Of a DNA stretch of 64,000 nt, positions 35,985 to 44,775 are shown one piece after another; the stretch's first letter is position 1, and each line of letters starts with the position of its first letter. The stretch lies in NCBI GenBank assembly GCA_017303355.1, contig JAFLCU010000008.1, forward strand, positions 62,001 through 126,000, written 5' to 3'. The stretch is from Caulobacterales bacterium (GTDB taxonomy: Bacteria > Pseudomonadota > Alphaproteobacteria > Caulobacterales > Aquidulcibacteraceae). Both the position numbers and the translations under genes were made by a program. Under the pieces are notes generated by a model. The model searched no databases and had not been told where the DNA came from. It saw only the letters and a program-made list of their open reading frames with translations.

Positions 35985-36082
35985 GATCCGCACAGCGCAC
36001 GCGCGCCAGCGGTGCGGCGCTCAACTTCCCGCGAGCTTGGATCACTCTCGACGAAACGCCGCTTACATGCGACGGAGAGCGC

Positions 36083-36745
36083 ATGACCGATACGATCGAA
36101 CTCATGAGCGCCGTCGATGGCTTCACTCTCAGCGCACTGTCCGCGCAGCCGAAAGCGGCAAGCAAGGGCGGCGTTGTCGTCATCCAGGAAATCTTCGGAC
36201 TGACCGAGCATATCGGCGAGATCAACGAGTTCTTCGCGGATGCGGGTTACACGGCGATCGCGCCGGGCCTGTTCGACCGCATCGAGCGCGGCTTTCACGC
36301 CGGTCATGATCCGGAAGGCATTCAGAAAGGCGTTGGCGCGGTGAAGGCGTCGCCCTGGAAGCAAGTGATCTCCGACGTCCAAGCCGCGATCGATGCGTTG
36401 CCGAGGCCGGTTTACGTCACGGGCTTCTGCTATGGCGGCGCGGCGACCTGGATGGCCGCCGCCAAATGCAAAGGCTTGAACGCCGCCTCGTGCTTTTACG
36501 GCCGCCTCATTGCCGACCTGCTCGAAGCCAAGCCCGCGATCCCGACCATGCTGCACTATGGCGCGCGCGATGCTTCGATACCGCCGGAAAATTACGAGAA
36601 GGTACGCCTGGCAGCGCCCGATGCGCCTCTCTATCTCTACGAGGCAGGCCACGGCTTTTGCCGCAAGGGCTCGTCCGATTTCGACGCCGCCGCGCGCGAT
36701 CTGGCGCTTGCGCGCACGATCGATTGGTTCGCGCGCTGGCCGTGA
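36083..36745 (+). CDS. Dienelactone hydrolase family protein
   Basis: The 220-residue alpha/beta hydrolase has VVIQEIFGLTEHIGEIN (oxyanion region with Glu), nucleophile Cys in VTGFCYGGAATW, Asp in YGARDASIPPENY and His in YEAGHGFCRKGSSDF. These are the DLH family residues; the best-studied members open dienelactones in chlorocatechol degradation. No such pathway is nearby. GGAGAGC precedes the ATG. Confidence 0.92.
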   Translation: MTDTIELMSAVDGFTLSALSAQPKAASKGGVVVIQEIFGLTEHIGEINEFFADAGYTAIAPGLFDRIERGFHAGHDPEGIQKGVGAVKASPWKQVISDVQAAIDALPRPVYVTGFCYGGAATWMAAAKCKGLNAASCFYGRLIADLLEAKPAIPTMLHYGARDASIPPENYEKVRLAAPDAPLYLYEAGHGFCRKGSSDFDAAARDLALARTIDWFARWP

Positions 36746-36757
36746 GGAGATTTGGCT

Positions 36758-37156
36758 ATGGCGATTGATCACGTCTCGGTTGGCGTCACCAATGTGCGGC
36801 GCGCGAAGGCGTTTTATGACGCGACGCTCGCGCCACTCGGCATGGCGCCGATTTATCCCGTCGAGATCAACGGCCAACTCGTCGGCGTTGGCTATGGCGT
36901 CGAAGGCAAGCCAAGCTTCTGGATTCAGTTGCCGATCAACGGTCAGGAAGCCTCGATGGGCAATGGCGTGCACATCGCCTTCCGCGCGGAGTCGCGTGCC
37001 GGCGTCGACGCGTTTTATCTGGCTGCTCTCGAACAAGGCGGCATCGACGACGGCAAGCCGGGGCTGCGCACCGAGTATCACCCGGATTATTACGCCGCCT
37101 TCGTTCGCGATCCGGACGGCAACAAGATCGAAGCCGTCAGCCACGCGCATGAGTGA
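36758..37156 (+). CDS. Glyoxalase/VOC-superfamily protein
   Basis: A 132-residue single vicinal-oxygen-chelate domain with two beta-alpha-beta halves (AIDHVSVGVTNVRRAKAFYDATLAPLGM ... HIAFRAESRAGVDAFYLAALEQGG ... YAAFVRDPDGNKIEAV). Metal ligands His4-equivalent and the terminal Glu are present. ATG 36758 has GAGGAG upstream. It overlaps the next gene by 8 bp, forming a hydrolase-VOC-flavoprotein run. Confidence 0.88.
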   Translation: MAIDHVSVGVTNVRRAKAFYDATLAPLGMAPIYPVEINGQLVGVGYGVEGKPSFWIQLPINGQEASMGNGVHIAFRAESRAGVDAFYLAALEQGGIDDGKPGLRTEYHPDYYAAFVRDPDGNKIEAVSHAHE

Positions 37157-38342
37157 CGACGCGCCGATCGCCGTCATCGGCGCGGGACCAGCAGGATTGA
37201 TCGCGGCGGATATTTTGAGCGCCGCCGGCAAACGCGTCATCGTGTACGAACGTATGCCCAGCGTGGCGCGCAAATTTCTCATGGCTGGCCGCGGCGGCTT
37301 GAACCTCACGCATTCCGAACCGTTCGCGCAATTCGTGATGCGCTATGGCGAAGCGCAGGCGCACCTCACCCCGATCCTTGAGGCTTTTACGCCAAGCGAC
37401 CTGATCGCGTGGGTCAACGGCCTGGGCCAAGAGACTTTCATCGGCTCCAGCGGCCGCGTGTTTCCCAAAGCGATGAAAGCCTCGCCGCTGCTGCGGGCGC
37501 TGTTGCAGCGGCTCGCGGCGCAGGGCGTGGAGATACGAACGCGCGCGCGTTGGACCGGCTGGAATACGCATAGCGCTCTGACCTTCGCACTGCCGGCTTC
37601 CAGCCAACACGAAGCGCCGGCCGCAACCATACTCGCCCTCGGCGGCGCTTCCTGGCCCAAACTCGGCTCAGACGGTTCGTGGACTGATCTGCTCGCCCAA
37701 CGCGGCGTCGCACTCGCACCATTCCGCGCCAGCAATGTCGGTTTCGACGTCGGTTGGAGTTCGCGCATTCGTGAGCGCTTCGCGGGCGAGCCGTTAAAGA
37801 CGATCGCGCTTCGTCACAAGGACAGCGAAATACGCGGCGAAGCGATGATCACGGACTATGGCATCGAAGGCGGCGCGATCTATGCGCTCTCCGCTGAGCT
37901 CCGCGCCGCGACGCCCACGACGATCCACATCGATCTCCGCCCGGCGCTGAGCCAAGCCGACATCACAGACAAGCTGTCCCGCGCCAAACGCGGCGACACG
38001 CTCTCTTCCACATTGCGCAAGACGCTCGGCCTGACACCGCTCGCTATCGCACTCCTCCACGAAAACCGCGCGCCGCCGCGTGAACCGCAAGCACTCGCGG
38101 CGCGCATCAAAGCCATACCGATCAAATTGCTCGCACCGCGCGGCCTGGATCGCGCGATCTCCAGCGCTGGCGGCGTTGCCTGGGGCGCGGTGGACGAAAG
38201 CCTCCAACTCCGCACCATTCCCAAGACTTACATCGCTGGCGAGATGCTGGATTGGGAGGCGCCGACCGGCGGCTATCTGCTGCAAGCGAGCTTCGCCACG
38301 GGCGTTCATGCGGCGCGCGCGATCTTGCGCGCATCAATGTAA
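37149..38342 (+). CDS. HI0933/TIGR03862-type FAD-dependent oxidoreductase
   Basis: The 397-residue flavoprotein has the dinucleotide motif IAVIGAGPAGLIAADILSAAGKRVIVYER, then KFLMAGRGGLNLTHSE and the C-terminal SSAGGVAWGAVDESLQL and AGEMLDWEAPTGGYLLQASFATGV motifs diagnostic of this family. The reaction is unknown. The true start is the ATG at 37149, which overlaps the VOC stop; the much longer open frame upstream overlaps two genes and is not coding. Confidence 0.92.
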   Translation: MSDDAPIAVIGAGPAGLIAADILSAAGKRVIVYERMPSVARKFLMAGRGGLNLTHSEPFAQFVMRYGEAQAHLTPILEAFTPSDLIAWVNGLGQETFIGSSGRVFPKAMKASPLLRALLQRLAAQGVEIRTRARWTGWNTHSALTFALPASSQHEAPAATILALGGASWPKLGSDGSWTDLLAQRGVALAPFRASNVGFDVGWSSRIRERFAGEPLKTIALRHKDSEIRGEAMITDYGIEGGAIYALSAELRAATPTTIHIDLRPALSQADITDKLSRAKRGDTLSSTLRKTLGLTPLAIALLHENRAPPREPQALAARIKAIPIKLLAPRGLDRAISSAGGVAWGAVDESLQLRTIPKTYIAGEMLDWEAPTGGYLLQASFATGVHAARAILRASM

Positions 38343-38427
38343 GCGGCGCTTCACGAGTTTTCACAAGGCGTTAGCGCGACGGCGTTGCGTGCACTCTCGG
38401 CTGGAGTGCGCTCGCCCACGCCGAATA

Positions 38428-39267
38428 ATGCGCAATTTGATCGCCTTTAGCGCCGTGAGCATCGCTTTGCTTGCGAGCCCCGCCGCGGCGCAAGAACGCG
38501 AAGAACCCGTCATTGCGCAAAACTCGGACGCTTTCACGCAAAGCGCTGACGACGCGCTCGCCCAGCTAGCGGCGCGTGGCTTCGACCAGGGACTGGCTAC
38601 GCCAGAGCTTGGCTCCCTCTCGACCGCGCAACTCAGCGCGCTTGCGACCGTGATCGGACAAGAAACGCCGATTTCCGGCGTCACGCGCGGCGAGCGTGGC
38701 GTCGTGTACGACGTCATTCTGCAGCCAGGTCACTATCAGCGCACCACGGGCGCCGTCGGCACGTCGGGCGCACTCGTTTCCGAACGCGCGCTCATGGGCC
38801 ATATCGTTGGCCGCATCGCAGCTGATTTGCGCGGCCGGGGGCTCAACGTCTTGGTCGTCTCCGCCGACAGCTACCTGCGCGACGACCAGAGTACGCCCGC
38901 ATTCGACGGCCTGAGGGCGCGGGTTTTCCTTTCGATACACGCCGACGGAAGCGTTCAACCCTGCGCGACAGGCCCAAGCCTTGCCTATCACGGCGACAAC
39001 TCGACCCTGGCCATGCACGCCATCGGCTTCGCTTTATCTACCGCGCTAGGCTACGAGTACGCCGATTTCCGCCGCGACAATTTCACGGTGAATTCGGCGA
39101 ACTATTATATGTTCCGCCGCGTCGAGGCGCCGACGCTGACGGGCCTTCTGGAAATCGGCGAACTCACCTGCCCCGCCACGGAGCGCGACTTGGTCGCCTC
39201 TTCAGACAAGATCGCCACCAATGTCGCCCGCGCGCTCAGCTTTATCATTGAGACGTCGGCGAACTAA
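38428..39267 (+). CDS. Exported N-acetylmuramoyl-L-alanine amidase (Amidase_3 type)
   Basis: The 279-residue protein has a signal peptide (IAFSAVSIALLASPAAAQ). Its catalytic domain holds the zinc-ligand series: LQPGHYQRTTGAVG (His), SERAL (Glu), FLSIHADGS (His), and the catalytic Glu in GLLEIGELTCP. Amidases of this type cut the bond between MurNAc and the stem peptide. The first motif is divergent from the usual DPGHGG. A long linker precedes the domain. The ATG at 38428 starts an obvious signal peptide. Confidence 0.85.
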   Translation: MRNLIAFSAVSIALLASPAAAQEREEPVIAQNSDAFTQSADDALAQLAARGFDQGLATPELGSLSTAQLSALATVIGQETPISGVTRGERGVVYDVILQPGHYQRTTGAVGTSGALVSERALMGHIVGRIAADLRGRGLNVLVVSADSYLRDDQSTPAFDGLRARVFLSIHADGSVQPCATGPSLAYHGDNSTLAMHAIGFALSTALGYEYADFRRDNFTVNSANYYMFRRVEAPTLTGLLEIGELTCPATERDLVASSDKIATNVARALSFIIETSAN

Positions 39268-39438
39268 AAGCTCTGGATCGACCGTCGTCGCCACGGTGCG
39301 CCGCCACCAGGCCAAAATGATGTTCTGCAAGGTCAATTAACCAGGAAAAGGCGGGCGCTGACTTACCCCAAGACAGCGCTCGCACTTGCCGCTCCTGGCC
39401 CCCGCTGCTAGCTACCGCGCCTCGCCAATAGGACAGCG

Positions 39439-40224
39439 ATGCCGCAGACCTCCGCCACAATGAATGTGATGCTCGCCGCCGCCCGCAAGGCCGCGCGCGC
39501 ATTGGCGCGCGATTTCGGCGAGGTCGAGAATTTGCAGGTCTCGCGCAAGGGACCGAGCGATTTCGTCTCCGCCGCCGACCTCAAGGCTGAGAAGACAATC
39601 TTCGAGGAGCTCTCCAAGGCGCGCCCGGGCTATAGCTTCCTGATGGAAGAACGCGGCGAAGTCGAAGGCACCGACAAGTCGCACCGCTGGATCGTCGATC
39701 CGCTCGACGGCACCACCAACTTCTTGCACGGCCTGCCGCATTTCGCCATCTCGATCGGCCTGGAGCGCGAAGGCGTGCTCGTCGCCGGCGTCGTCTATAA
39801 CGTCATCCGCGACGAACTTTTCTGGGCCGAGAAGGGCGCCGGCGCCTATCTGAATGACAGACGTCTAAGAGTCGCGGCGCGCACCGACATGCGCGAAGCC
39901 GTCTTCGCCACCGGCACGCCCTTCCACGGCAAACCGGGCCATCAAAAATCCCTGGGCGAAATTGAGCGCGTAATCGCGCGCAGCGCCGGCATCCGCCGCT
40001 TCGGCTCGGCTTCGCTCGATCTGGCTTACGTCGCGGCCGGCCGCTTCGATGGCTTCTGGGAGCGCGGCCTGGGCGCGTGGGATGTCGCCGCCGGCGCCGT
40101 GCTCGTGCGTGAGGCGGGCGGCATTGTCACCGAGATAGATGGCGACGATTTCATGAAGACGGGCGCCATTGTCGCCTCGAGCGAGCGCTTGTTGCCGCAT
40201 CTCCAACAGGCGCTGCGTGGTTGA
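39439..40224 (+). CDS. suhB: Inositol-1-monophosphatase family protein
   Basis: The 261-residue Mg-dependent phosphatase has VSAADLKAEKTIFEEL, EERGE, WIVDPLDGTTNFLHGLPHFAISIGL, and GLGAWDVAAGAVLVREAGG, all IMPase metal-binding motifs. In E. coli SuhB also joins the rRNA antitermination complex; whether this one does cannot be read from sequence. Confidence 0.93.
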   Translation: MPQTSATMNVMLAAARKAARALARDFGEVENLQVSRKGPSDFVSAADLKAEKTIFEELSKARPGYSFLMEERGEVEGTDKSHRWIVDPLDGTTNFLHGLPHFAISIGLEREGVLVAGVVYNVIRDELFWAEKGAGAYLNDRRLRVAARTDMREAVFATGTPFHGKPGHQKSLGEIERVIARSAGIRRFGSASLDLAYVAAGRFDGFWERGLGAWDVAAGAVLVREAGGIVTEIDGDDFMKTGAIVASSERLLPHLQQALRG

Positions 40225-40300
40225 TCGCGCGCGATCTCTCGTGAACACTGCCGCTTAAGAACAGCTCATCCTTCCGGGTAGAGCGGGAGGATAAGCGCGC

Positions 40301-41692
40301 GTGACTCGACCGACAGGCAAAATCTCAGCCACCGAACTCATCGCGTTCGCGGCGCCCGCGGCGCCGCTTCTGGCGCTTTCGCTTCCCGTCATCATCTTCC
40401 TGCCGCCGCATTTCGCCGAGCATTTGGGCCTGCCGCTGTGGGCGGTGAGCGCCATCTTTCTAGGCGCGCGCGTGTTCGATCTGCTCATCGATCCCGCGAT
40501 CGGGGGCCTGCAGGACCGGACTATCCACCCGTTAGGCCGCCGAAAGGTTTGGCTCGCCGCCAGTGCGCCGGTGCTGATGATTCTGCTTTGGATCGTCTTC
40601 CTTGGGCTGCCGCCCGGCATTGATCCGTGGCTCGCGGGCTTTGCGGTGTTCGCGATGTATCTCGCCTACGCCAGCATGATGATCGCGCATCTGGGATGGG
40701 CCGGCGAATTGCAGCCGACCTATCACGGTCGCACACAAGTGCTCGGGGCCGTGCAGCTGGCGAGCGCGATCGGCCAGGCTTTGATGCTCATCATCGCGGG
40801 CATTGTCGTGCAAGCGTTTCACGGCACGAACGCGGACGCCGTATCCGCGATGGGCTGGACTATCTTCGCGCTGATCCCGCTGACGACGCTGCTCGCCCTC
40901 ACCTTCGTCAAGGAGCCACAGACGCCGCCTCAGCCGCACTTGAGTTTTCGCGAGACGGTGAAGACGCTGGCGGGCAACAAACTCGCATTGCGCGTCCTGA
41001 CACCCGACCTGCTGCTCGGCATCGCCCAAGGCGTTTCAGGCGGCCTCTTTCTCTTCTATTTCCAGTTCGTGCTTGGCTTCGAGAACGAGGCGCAAACGCT
41101 GCTCGCCATCTATTTCATGGCCGGCCTGCTCGGCGTGCCGATCTGGTGGTGGCTCGCGCGTGCGCGCGGCAAGCACGTAGCGTTGCAGATCGCGCTAGTA
41201 TTCGGCTCGCTGACCACAGCAGGCATCGTGATCTTGCCTGCGCACGAATTCTGGTTCGCGGCTCCTGCGATGCTGGCGGCAGGCCTTACCAATGGCGGCG
41301 GCGTTTTGCTGACACGCGCGCTTATGGCCGACGTCGTGGATGAGGATGAATTGCGCACAGGCGCGCGCCGCTCGGGCCTCTTCTTTGGCGTGTTGCTGAC
41401 GACATCAAAGCTGGGAGTCGCGGCTGGCCCCATCACCTACGCCATTCTGGGCGCCGTAGGCTTCGTGCCGGGGCTCGGCGCGGCGAATTCAGAGCAAGCG
41501 CTCATGACGCTAGGCATCCTCTTCATCGCCGTGCCGGTCGTGCTGTACGCGCTGGCCGCGCTCTCACTGCACAAATACCCGCTCGACGAAAAAGCTCAGG
41601 CCGAACTCCACGCGGCCATCGCCGCGCGTCACGCCGCGAATGAAGCGGTGGAGGAAAAGCCAGGCCCCGCGTCCGGCGCGCTGGCGGACTGA
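40301..41692 (+). CDS. GPH/MelB-like MFS sugar:cation symporter
   Basis: The 463-residue protein has 12 likely spans and the GPH-family signatures GARVFDLLIDPAIGGLQDRTIHPLGRRKVW and ADVVDEDELRTGARRSGLFFGVL. Members import glycosides with Na or H. GTG start at 40301 with GGGAGG 10 bases upstream. It overlaps the 3' end of the convergent glycosyltransferase gene by 64 bp, an unusually long convergent overlap. Confidence 0.9.
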   Translation: MTRPTGKISATELIAFAAPAAPLLALSLPVIIFLPPHFAEHLGLPLWAVSAIFLGARVFDLLIDPAIGGLQDRTIHPLGRRKVWLAASAPVLMILLWIVFLGLPPGIDPWLAGFAVFAMYLAYASMMIAHLGWAGELQPTYHGRTQVLGAVQLASAIGQALMLIIAGIVVQAFHGTNADAVSAMGWTIFALIPLTTLLALTFVKEPQTPPQPHLSFRETVKTLAGNKLALRVLTPDLLLGIAQGVSGGLFLFYFQFVLGFENEAQTLLAIYFMAGLLGVPIWWWLARARGKHVALQIALVFGSLTTAGIVILPAHEFWFAAPAMLAAGLTNGGGVLLTRALMADVVDEDELRTGARRSGLFFGVLLTTSKLGVAAGPITYAILGAVGFVPGLGAANSEQALMTLGILFIAVPVVLYALAALSLHKYPLDEKAQAELHAAIAARHAANEAVEEKPGPASGALAD

Positions 41693-42441
41693 CGCCACGC
41701 CGCGAACAGCGAAAAGATGCGCAGCCCGTCAACGAGGTAGCGTTTGCCTAAGCGGCGCGGCTCACTGATCAGGCGGTAGAACCATTCCAAGCCCGCGCGG
41801 CGCATCCACACTGGCGCCCGGGTGGTTTTGCCCGAGAGATAGTCGGCGGCCGCGCCAACGCAGAGGCCAACGCCGCCCGCGTCGCCGCGTTGAGCGATGG
41901 CATAGGCGATCATCTCTTGCTGCGGCGCGCCGACACAAAGGAGGGTGAAGCGCGATGGCTGCGTCGCCGCGAACGCGGCCGCTTCGACGATCGCTTGCGG
42001 ATTTTGCTTCAGCCCCATTGGCGGATTGTGCCAACGCACATTGGTGAGGCCGTAGCGGCGCTTCAGCGAAGCAATGACTTCGGCGTCGCCGCCAATGATG
42101 GTGATCGGCTCGCGCGGATCAATCACACTGTCGAACAGGCGCTCGGCCAAGTCAGCCCCCGTCGCCACGGGCAGGTACATGCCGACATGACGGGCCAATC
42201 GACCGAGGATGCGGCTATCGTTCAGCAATAACCATGCGCGCTCATAGAGCGGCCGGCGCGCCGGCTCTTCCGAGAGGCCGACCATGTGATCGACATTGGG
42301 CGTGGCCACGTACACGAACGGCAAATCCAAGCTTGCGCGCGCCGTCACCGCATCGGTCGCCGCATCGAGATCGAGCTGACTGAACTCAAGACCGAGAAAT
42401 TCCGCGCCGCGACGCCGCGGGGCTGTGCCGTCGAAGGCCAT
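41629..42441 (-). CDS. WecG/TagA/CpsF-family glycosyltransferase
   Basis: The 270-residue GT26 protein has VYVATPNVDHMVGLSEEP, LLNDSRILGRLAR (family motif with Asp), TIIGGDAEVIASLKRRYGL, LLCVGAPQQEMIAY and GLEWFYRLISEPRRLGKRYL. GT26 enzymes add N-acetylmannosamine-type sugars to lipid-linked precursors of surface polymers. No polysaccharide cluster lies beside it, so it is an orphan here. mnmC follows upstream. Confidence 0.92.
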   Translation of the reverse strand: MAFDGTAPRRRGAEFLGLEFSQLDLDAATDAVTARASLDLPFVYVATPNVDHMVGLSEEPARRPLYERAWLLLNDSRILGRLARHVGMYLPVATGADLAERLFDSVIDPREPITIIGGDAEVIASLKRRYGLTNVRWHNPPMGLKQNPQAIVEAAAFAATQPSRFTLLCVGAPQQEMIAYAIAQRGDAGGVGLCVGAAADYLSGKTTRAPVWMRRAGLEWFYRLISEPRRLGKRYLVDGLRIFSLFAAWRQSASAPDAGPGFSSTASFAA

Positions 42442-42464
42442 CTTTTGTTATCCCAAACGCGAAA

Positions 42465-44336
42465 TTAACGCCGTTTGAGCGACCTATGCAGAAAGCGGGC
42501 CGGATGAATCGCCTCCAGCGCGCGCGTCGAGAGTAGTTGCGGCTCACCAAACATTTCCGACGCAATGCGTTCGCCCAGCAACGGAGCAAAAGTTAAACCA
42601 CGCGCGCCGAGCCCACCGATAACGTAAATGCCGCGATGCGCCGGCGGCTGCGCTTGCGTGTCGGGCGCACGCCCGTGTGCGATGTCGGAGTATTGCGCGA
42701 GCCATGCCTCCGCATCGGGCAGAAGCCCAGCGACGGGCGCGCGATCGGGCGTGGTGGCGCGATAGGACGCGCGTGAACGCAACGTCTCAGGCTTAAGGCT
42801 CGCCGCGATATCCGGCGCGAGCGCTGCAAGGGCCGCGATATTCTGGGCACGAGATACAGCGGAGGCCTCGCCACCCTCGGCTGCATCAACCTTGTCGAAG
42901 GTCGCCCCAAACAAGACGCCGCCACCAAAGGGCGCGACGTAGGAGCCACTGGTGATGGCGTGTGCTGGGCTTGCGCCCTCGCCCCATTCGATCTGCCCGC
43001 GCGACAAGGCGATGGGCAGAAACCGCGCTGGCGCGAACGCCGTGAGCGCCGCGCCACATGCGAGCACGATCGCATCCGCTTTCAGCATAGCCCGGTCGTC
43101 GGGCGCCCGCAGCACCCAAGCGCCGTCTTCAGCTTGCTCAATCGCGTGCACTGGCGCTTCGAGCATGAGCCGCGCGCCTTGCAGCATCTTCGCGACCGCC
43201 GCCTGCGGCGACACCACGCCCGCGCGCGCATGCAGCGCACCGTGCGCCGTGCGCGAGAACCAGTCCTCCGGCAGCGGCGGATCGTTCAGCAAATCCTCAA
43301 GCGCCACGCCGTCCTTTGCGCCAGCGCGCTGTTCAACCCCGCGCGCATTGAACACGCTCAATTCCTCGTACGCCGCGACGGCGGCCAGGTAGGAGGCCAG
43401 GAAAAGCTCGCTGAGCGGCCCCTCGCCGCGATCGAGACGGGGCATCACGAGGCCAACCGGGTTGCCGCTTGCGCCGGCGCCTAGCGCGGCGGCCGCGTCC
43501 AGCACCACCGTCTCGACGCCGCGCCGCGCCAAGGCTTGGGCGCAGGCAGCCCCGGCAATGCCCGCGCCGACGATAGCGACGCGTCGCGGATGATGAGCGG
43601 CGTACGGATAGATCGAGGCGGATGACGCCGGCGCGTCCTCGAACACCGCCTCGAGCCGCTCCCGCTTGGCCCCAAATCCTGGGCGCTTCGCCACCGCGAA
43701 GCCCGCGCCTTCAAGCGCACGGCGGACGTGGCCCGCCACGGTGAAGCTCGCCAGCCGTGCGCCCGGCGCCGAAAGCCTGGCGATCTCCCGAACGATGCCC
43801 TCGCCCCACATGCTCTCATTGCGCGCCGGGGCGAAGCCGTCCCAGAACCAAGCGTCGAACGCGCCGTTCATCGCGCTCAGCACGGCCTCGGCGTCGCCCG
43901 TCCACAGCGTCAGCGCAAATCCGTCCTCGGGAAACCAAAGACGCTGCGGGCCGAAAGCGCGCGCCGGCCAACGCGCGAGAAGCTTCTCGGTAAGGTCCGA
44001 AATTTCTGGAAAAGCCGCCAATGCGCGGGCTGCGTCATCCCGCTCGAGCGGGCACGCTTCGATACTCGAGATATGCAAAACCGCATGAGGAGATCGTGTC
44101 TTTTTCCAGGCACGCCATGCCGCCAAAATGTTCAAACCCGTGCCGAAACCGAGTTCGCAGAGGGAGAAACGATCCCTGTTTTCCCACGCTTTCGGCAATC
44201 CGGTTCCCGCCAGAAACACTGCCTCCGCCTCGGCCAGACCTCCAGCTTTGGAGAAATAGACATCATCATGCGCCGCCGCGCGCGGTGCGCCTTCGGGGGT
44301 CCAAGTAATATCGGGCGAGGGCGGCAGGCGGATCAT
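42465..44336 (-). CDS. mnmC: Bifunctional tRNA modification enzyme MnmC
   Basis: The 623-residue protein fuses an N-terminal SAM methyltransferase (about 1-235; LCELGFGTGLNILAAW, YFSKAGGLAEAEAVFL) with a C-terminal FAD oxidoreductase (about 250-610; RVAIVGAGIAGAACAQALARRGVETVVLD and GLGARGLTFAPLLGE). MnmC removes the carboxymethyl group from cmnm5U34 and then methylates it to mnm5U34. Both halves are intact. The downstream glycosyltransferase gene is 23 bp away. Confidence 0.95.
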   Translation of the reverse strand: MIRLPPSPDITWTPEGAPRAAAHDDVYFSKAGGLAEAEAVFLAGTGLPKAWENRDRFSLCELGFGTGLNILAAWRAWKKTRSPHAVLHISSIEACPLERDDAARALAAFPEISDLTEKLLARWPARAFGPQRLWFPEDGFALTLWTGDAEAVLSAMNGAFDAWFWDGFAPARNESMWGEGIVREIARLSAPGARLASFTVAGHVRRALEGAGFAVAKRPGFGAKRERLEAVFEDAPASSASIYPYAAHHPRRVAIVGAGIAGAACAQALARRGVETVVLDAAAALGAGASGNPVGLVMPRLDRGEGPLSELFLASYLAAVAAYEELSVFNARGVEQRAGAKDGVALEDLLNDPPLPEDWFSRTAHGALHARAGVVSPQAAVAKMLQGARLMLEAPVHAIEQAEDGAWVLRAPDDRAMLKADAIVLACGAALTAFAPARFLPIALSRGQIEWGEGASPAHAITSGSYVAPFGGGVLFGATFDKVDAAEGGEASAVSRAQNIAALAALAPDIAASLKPETLRSRASYRATTPDRAPVAGLLPDAEAWLAQYSDIAHGRAPDTQAQPPAHRGIYVIGGLGARGLTFAPLLGERIASEMFGEPQLLSTRALEAIHPARFLHRSLKRR

Positions 44337-44359
44337 GACGGGTGATGACTATGCCTCAA

Positions 44360-44390
44360 ACGAAAACGAGCCGCCCTCTCGGGCGGCTCG
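44360..44390 (-). terminator. Intrinsic terminator of the lipoprotein gene
   Basis: CGAGCCGCCC (44367-44376) pairs with GGGCGGCTCG (44381-44390) around TCTC. On the minus strand the stem is followed by TTTTCGTTT. It lies 26 bp past the stop of the gene at 44417 and before mnmC. Confidence 0.85.
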
Positions 44391-44416
44391 TCGCAGAACT
44401 ACATCCGTAGAATAGA

Positions 44417-44641
44417 TTACGGAGTCGTGGCCGGAGCGGCAGCCGGATCAGCCGGAGCGGCCGCCGGATCAGCCGGAGCAGCAGCCGGATCGGCCGGTGC
44501 TTCAGCAGGAGCTTCAGCCGGAGCAGCTTCTTCAACTGCGGCCGGTTCTTCCGTCGTCGCCGTCGTTTGGCCACAGGCCGCGACGCCGAAGGCGAGAACG
44601 GCAGCGGCAGCAGCCGCCATGCCCAACTTGAACTTCGTCAT
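44417..44641 (-). CDS. Small Ala/Pro-rich lipoprotein with 21-bp tandem repeats
   Basis: The 74-residue protein starts MTKFKLGMAAAAAAVLAFGVAACGQ, a lipoprotein signal with lipobox VAAC. The mature part is Thr/Glu then (PADPAAA) repeated three times, encoded by three nearly identical 21-bp units at about 44439-44501. GAGGGG precedes the ATG. It is most likely an outer-membrane-anchored low-complexity peptide; copy number may vary between strains. It is a single-gene unit with its own terminator. Confidence 0.8.
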   Translation of the reverse strand: MTKFKLGMAAAAAAVLAFGVAACGQTTATTEEPAAVEEAAPAEAPAEAPADPAAAPADPAAAPADPAAAPATTP

Positions 44642-44775
44642 AGGTTCTACCCCTCGTCTCAGCGCCGAGGTCGACCCCCAACGCAGGAACCGATTCCATG
44701 CCAAGGATTAACCCTATTGGCAAGCGGCGCCTTTAGACATGGGTATGCATATCCGCATAGCGCGGGCAATCAAGG

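Noticed and set aside
36510..37148. Upstream extension of the FAD oxidoreductase frame
   Set aside because: It overlaps two well-supported genes and has no recognisable domain; the FAD motif begins right after ATG 37149.
35966..37309. A 447-codon minus-strand open frame
   Set aside because: It is antisense to the dienelactone hydrolase and VOC genes, which have clear motifs; the product is low-quality basic sequence.
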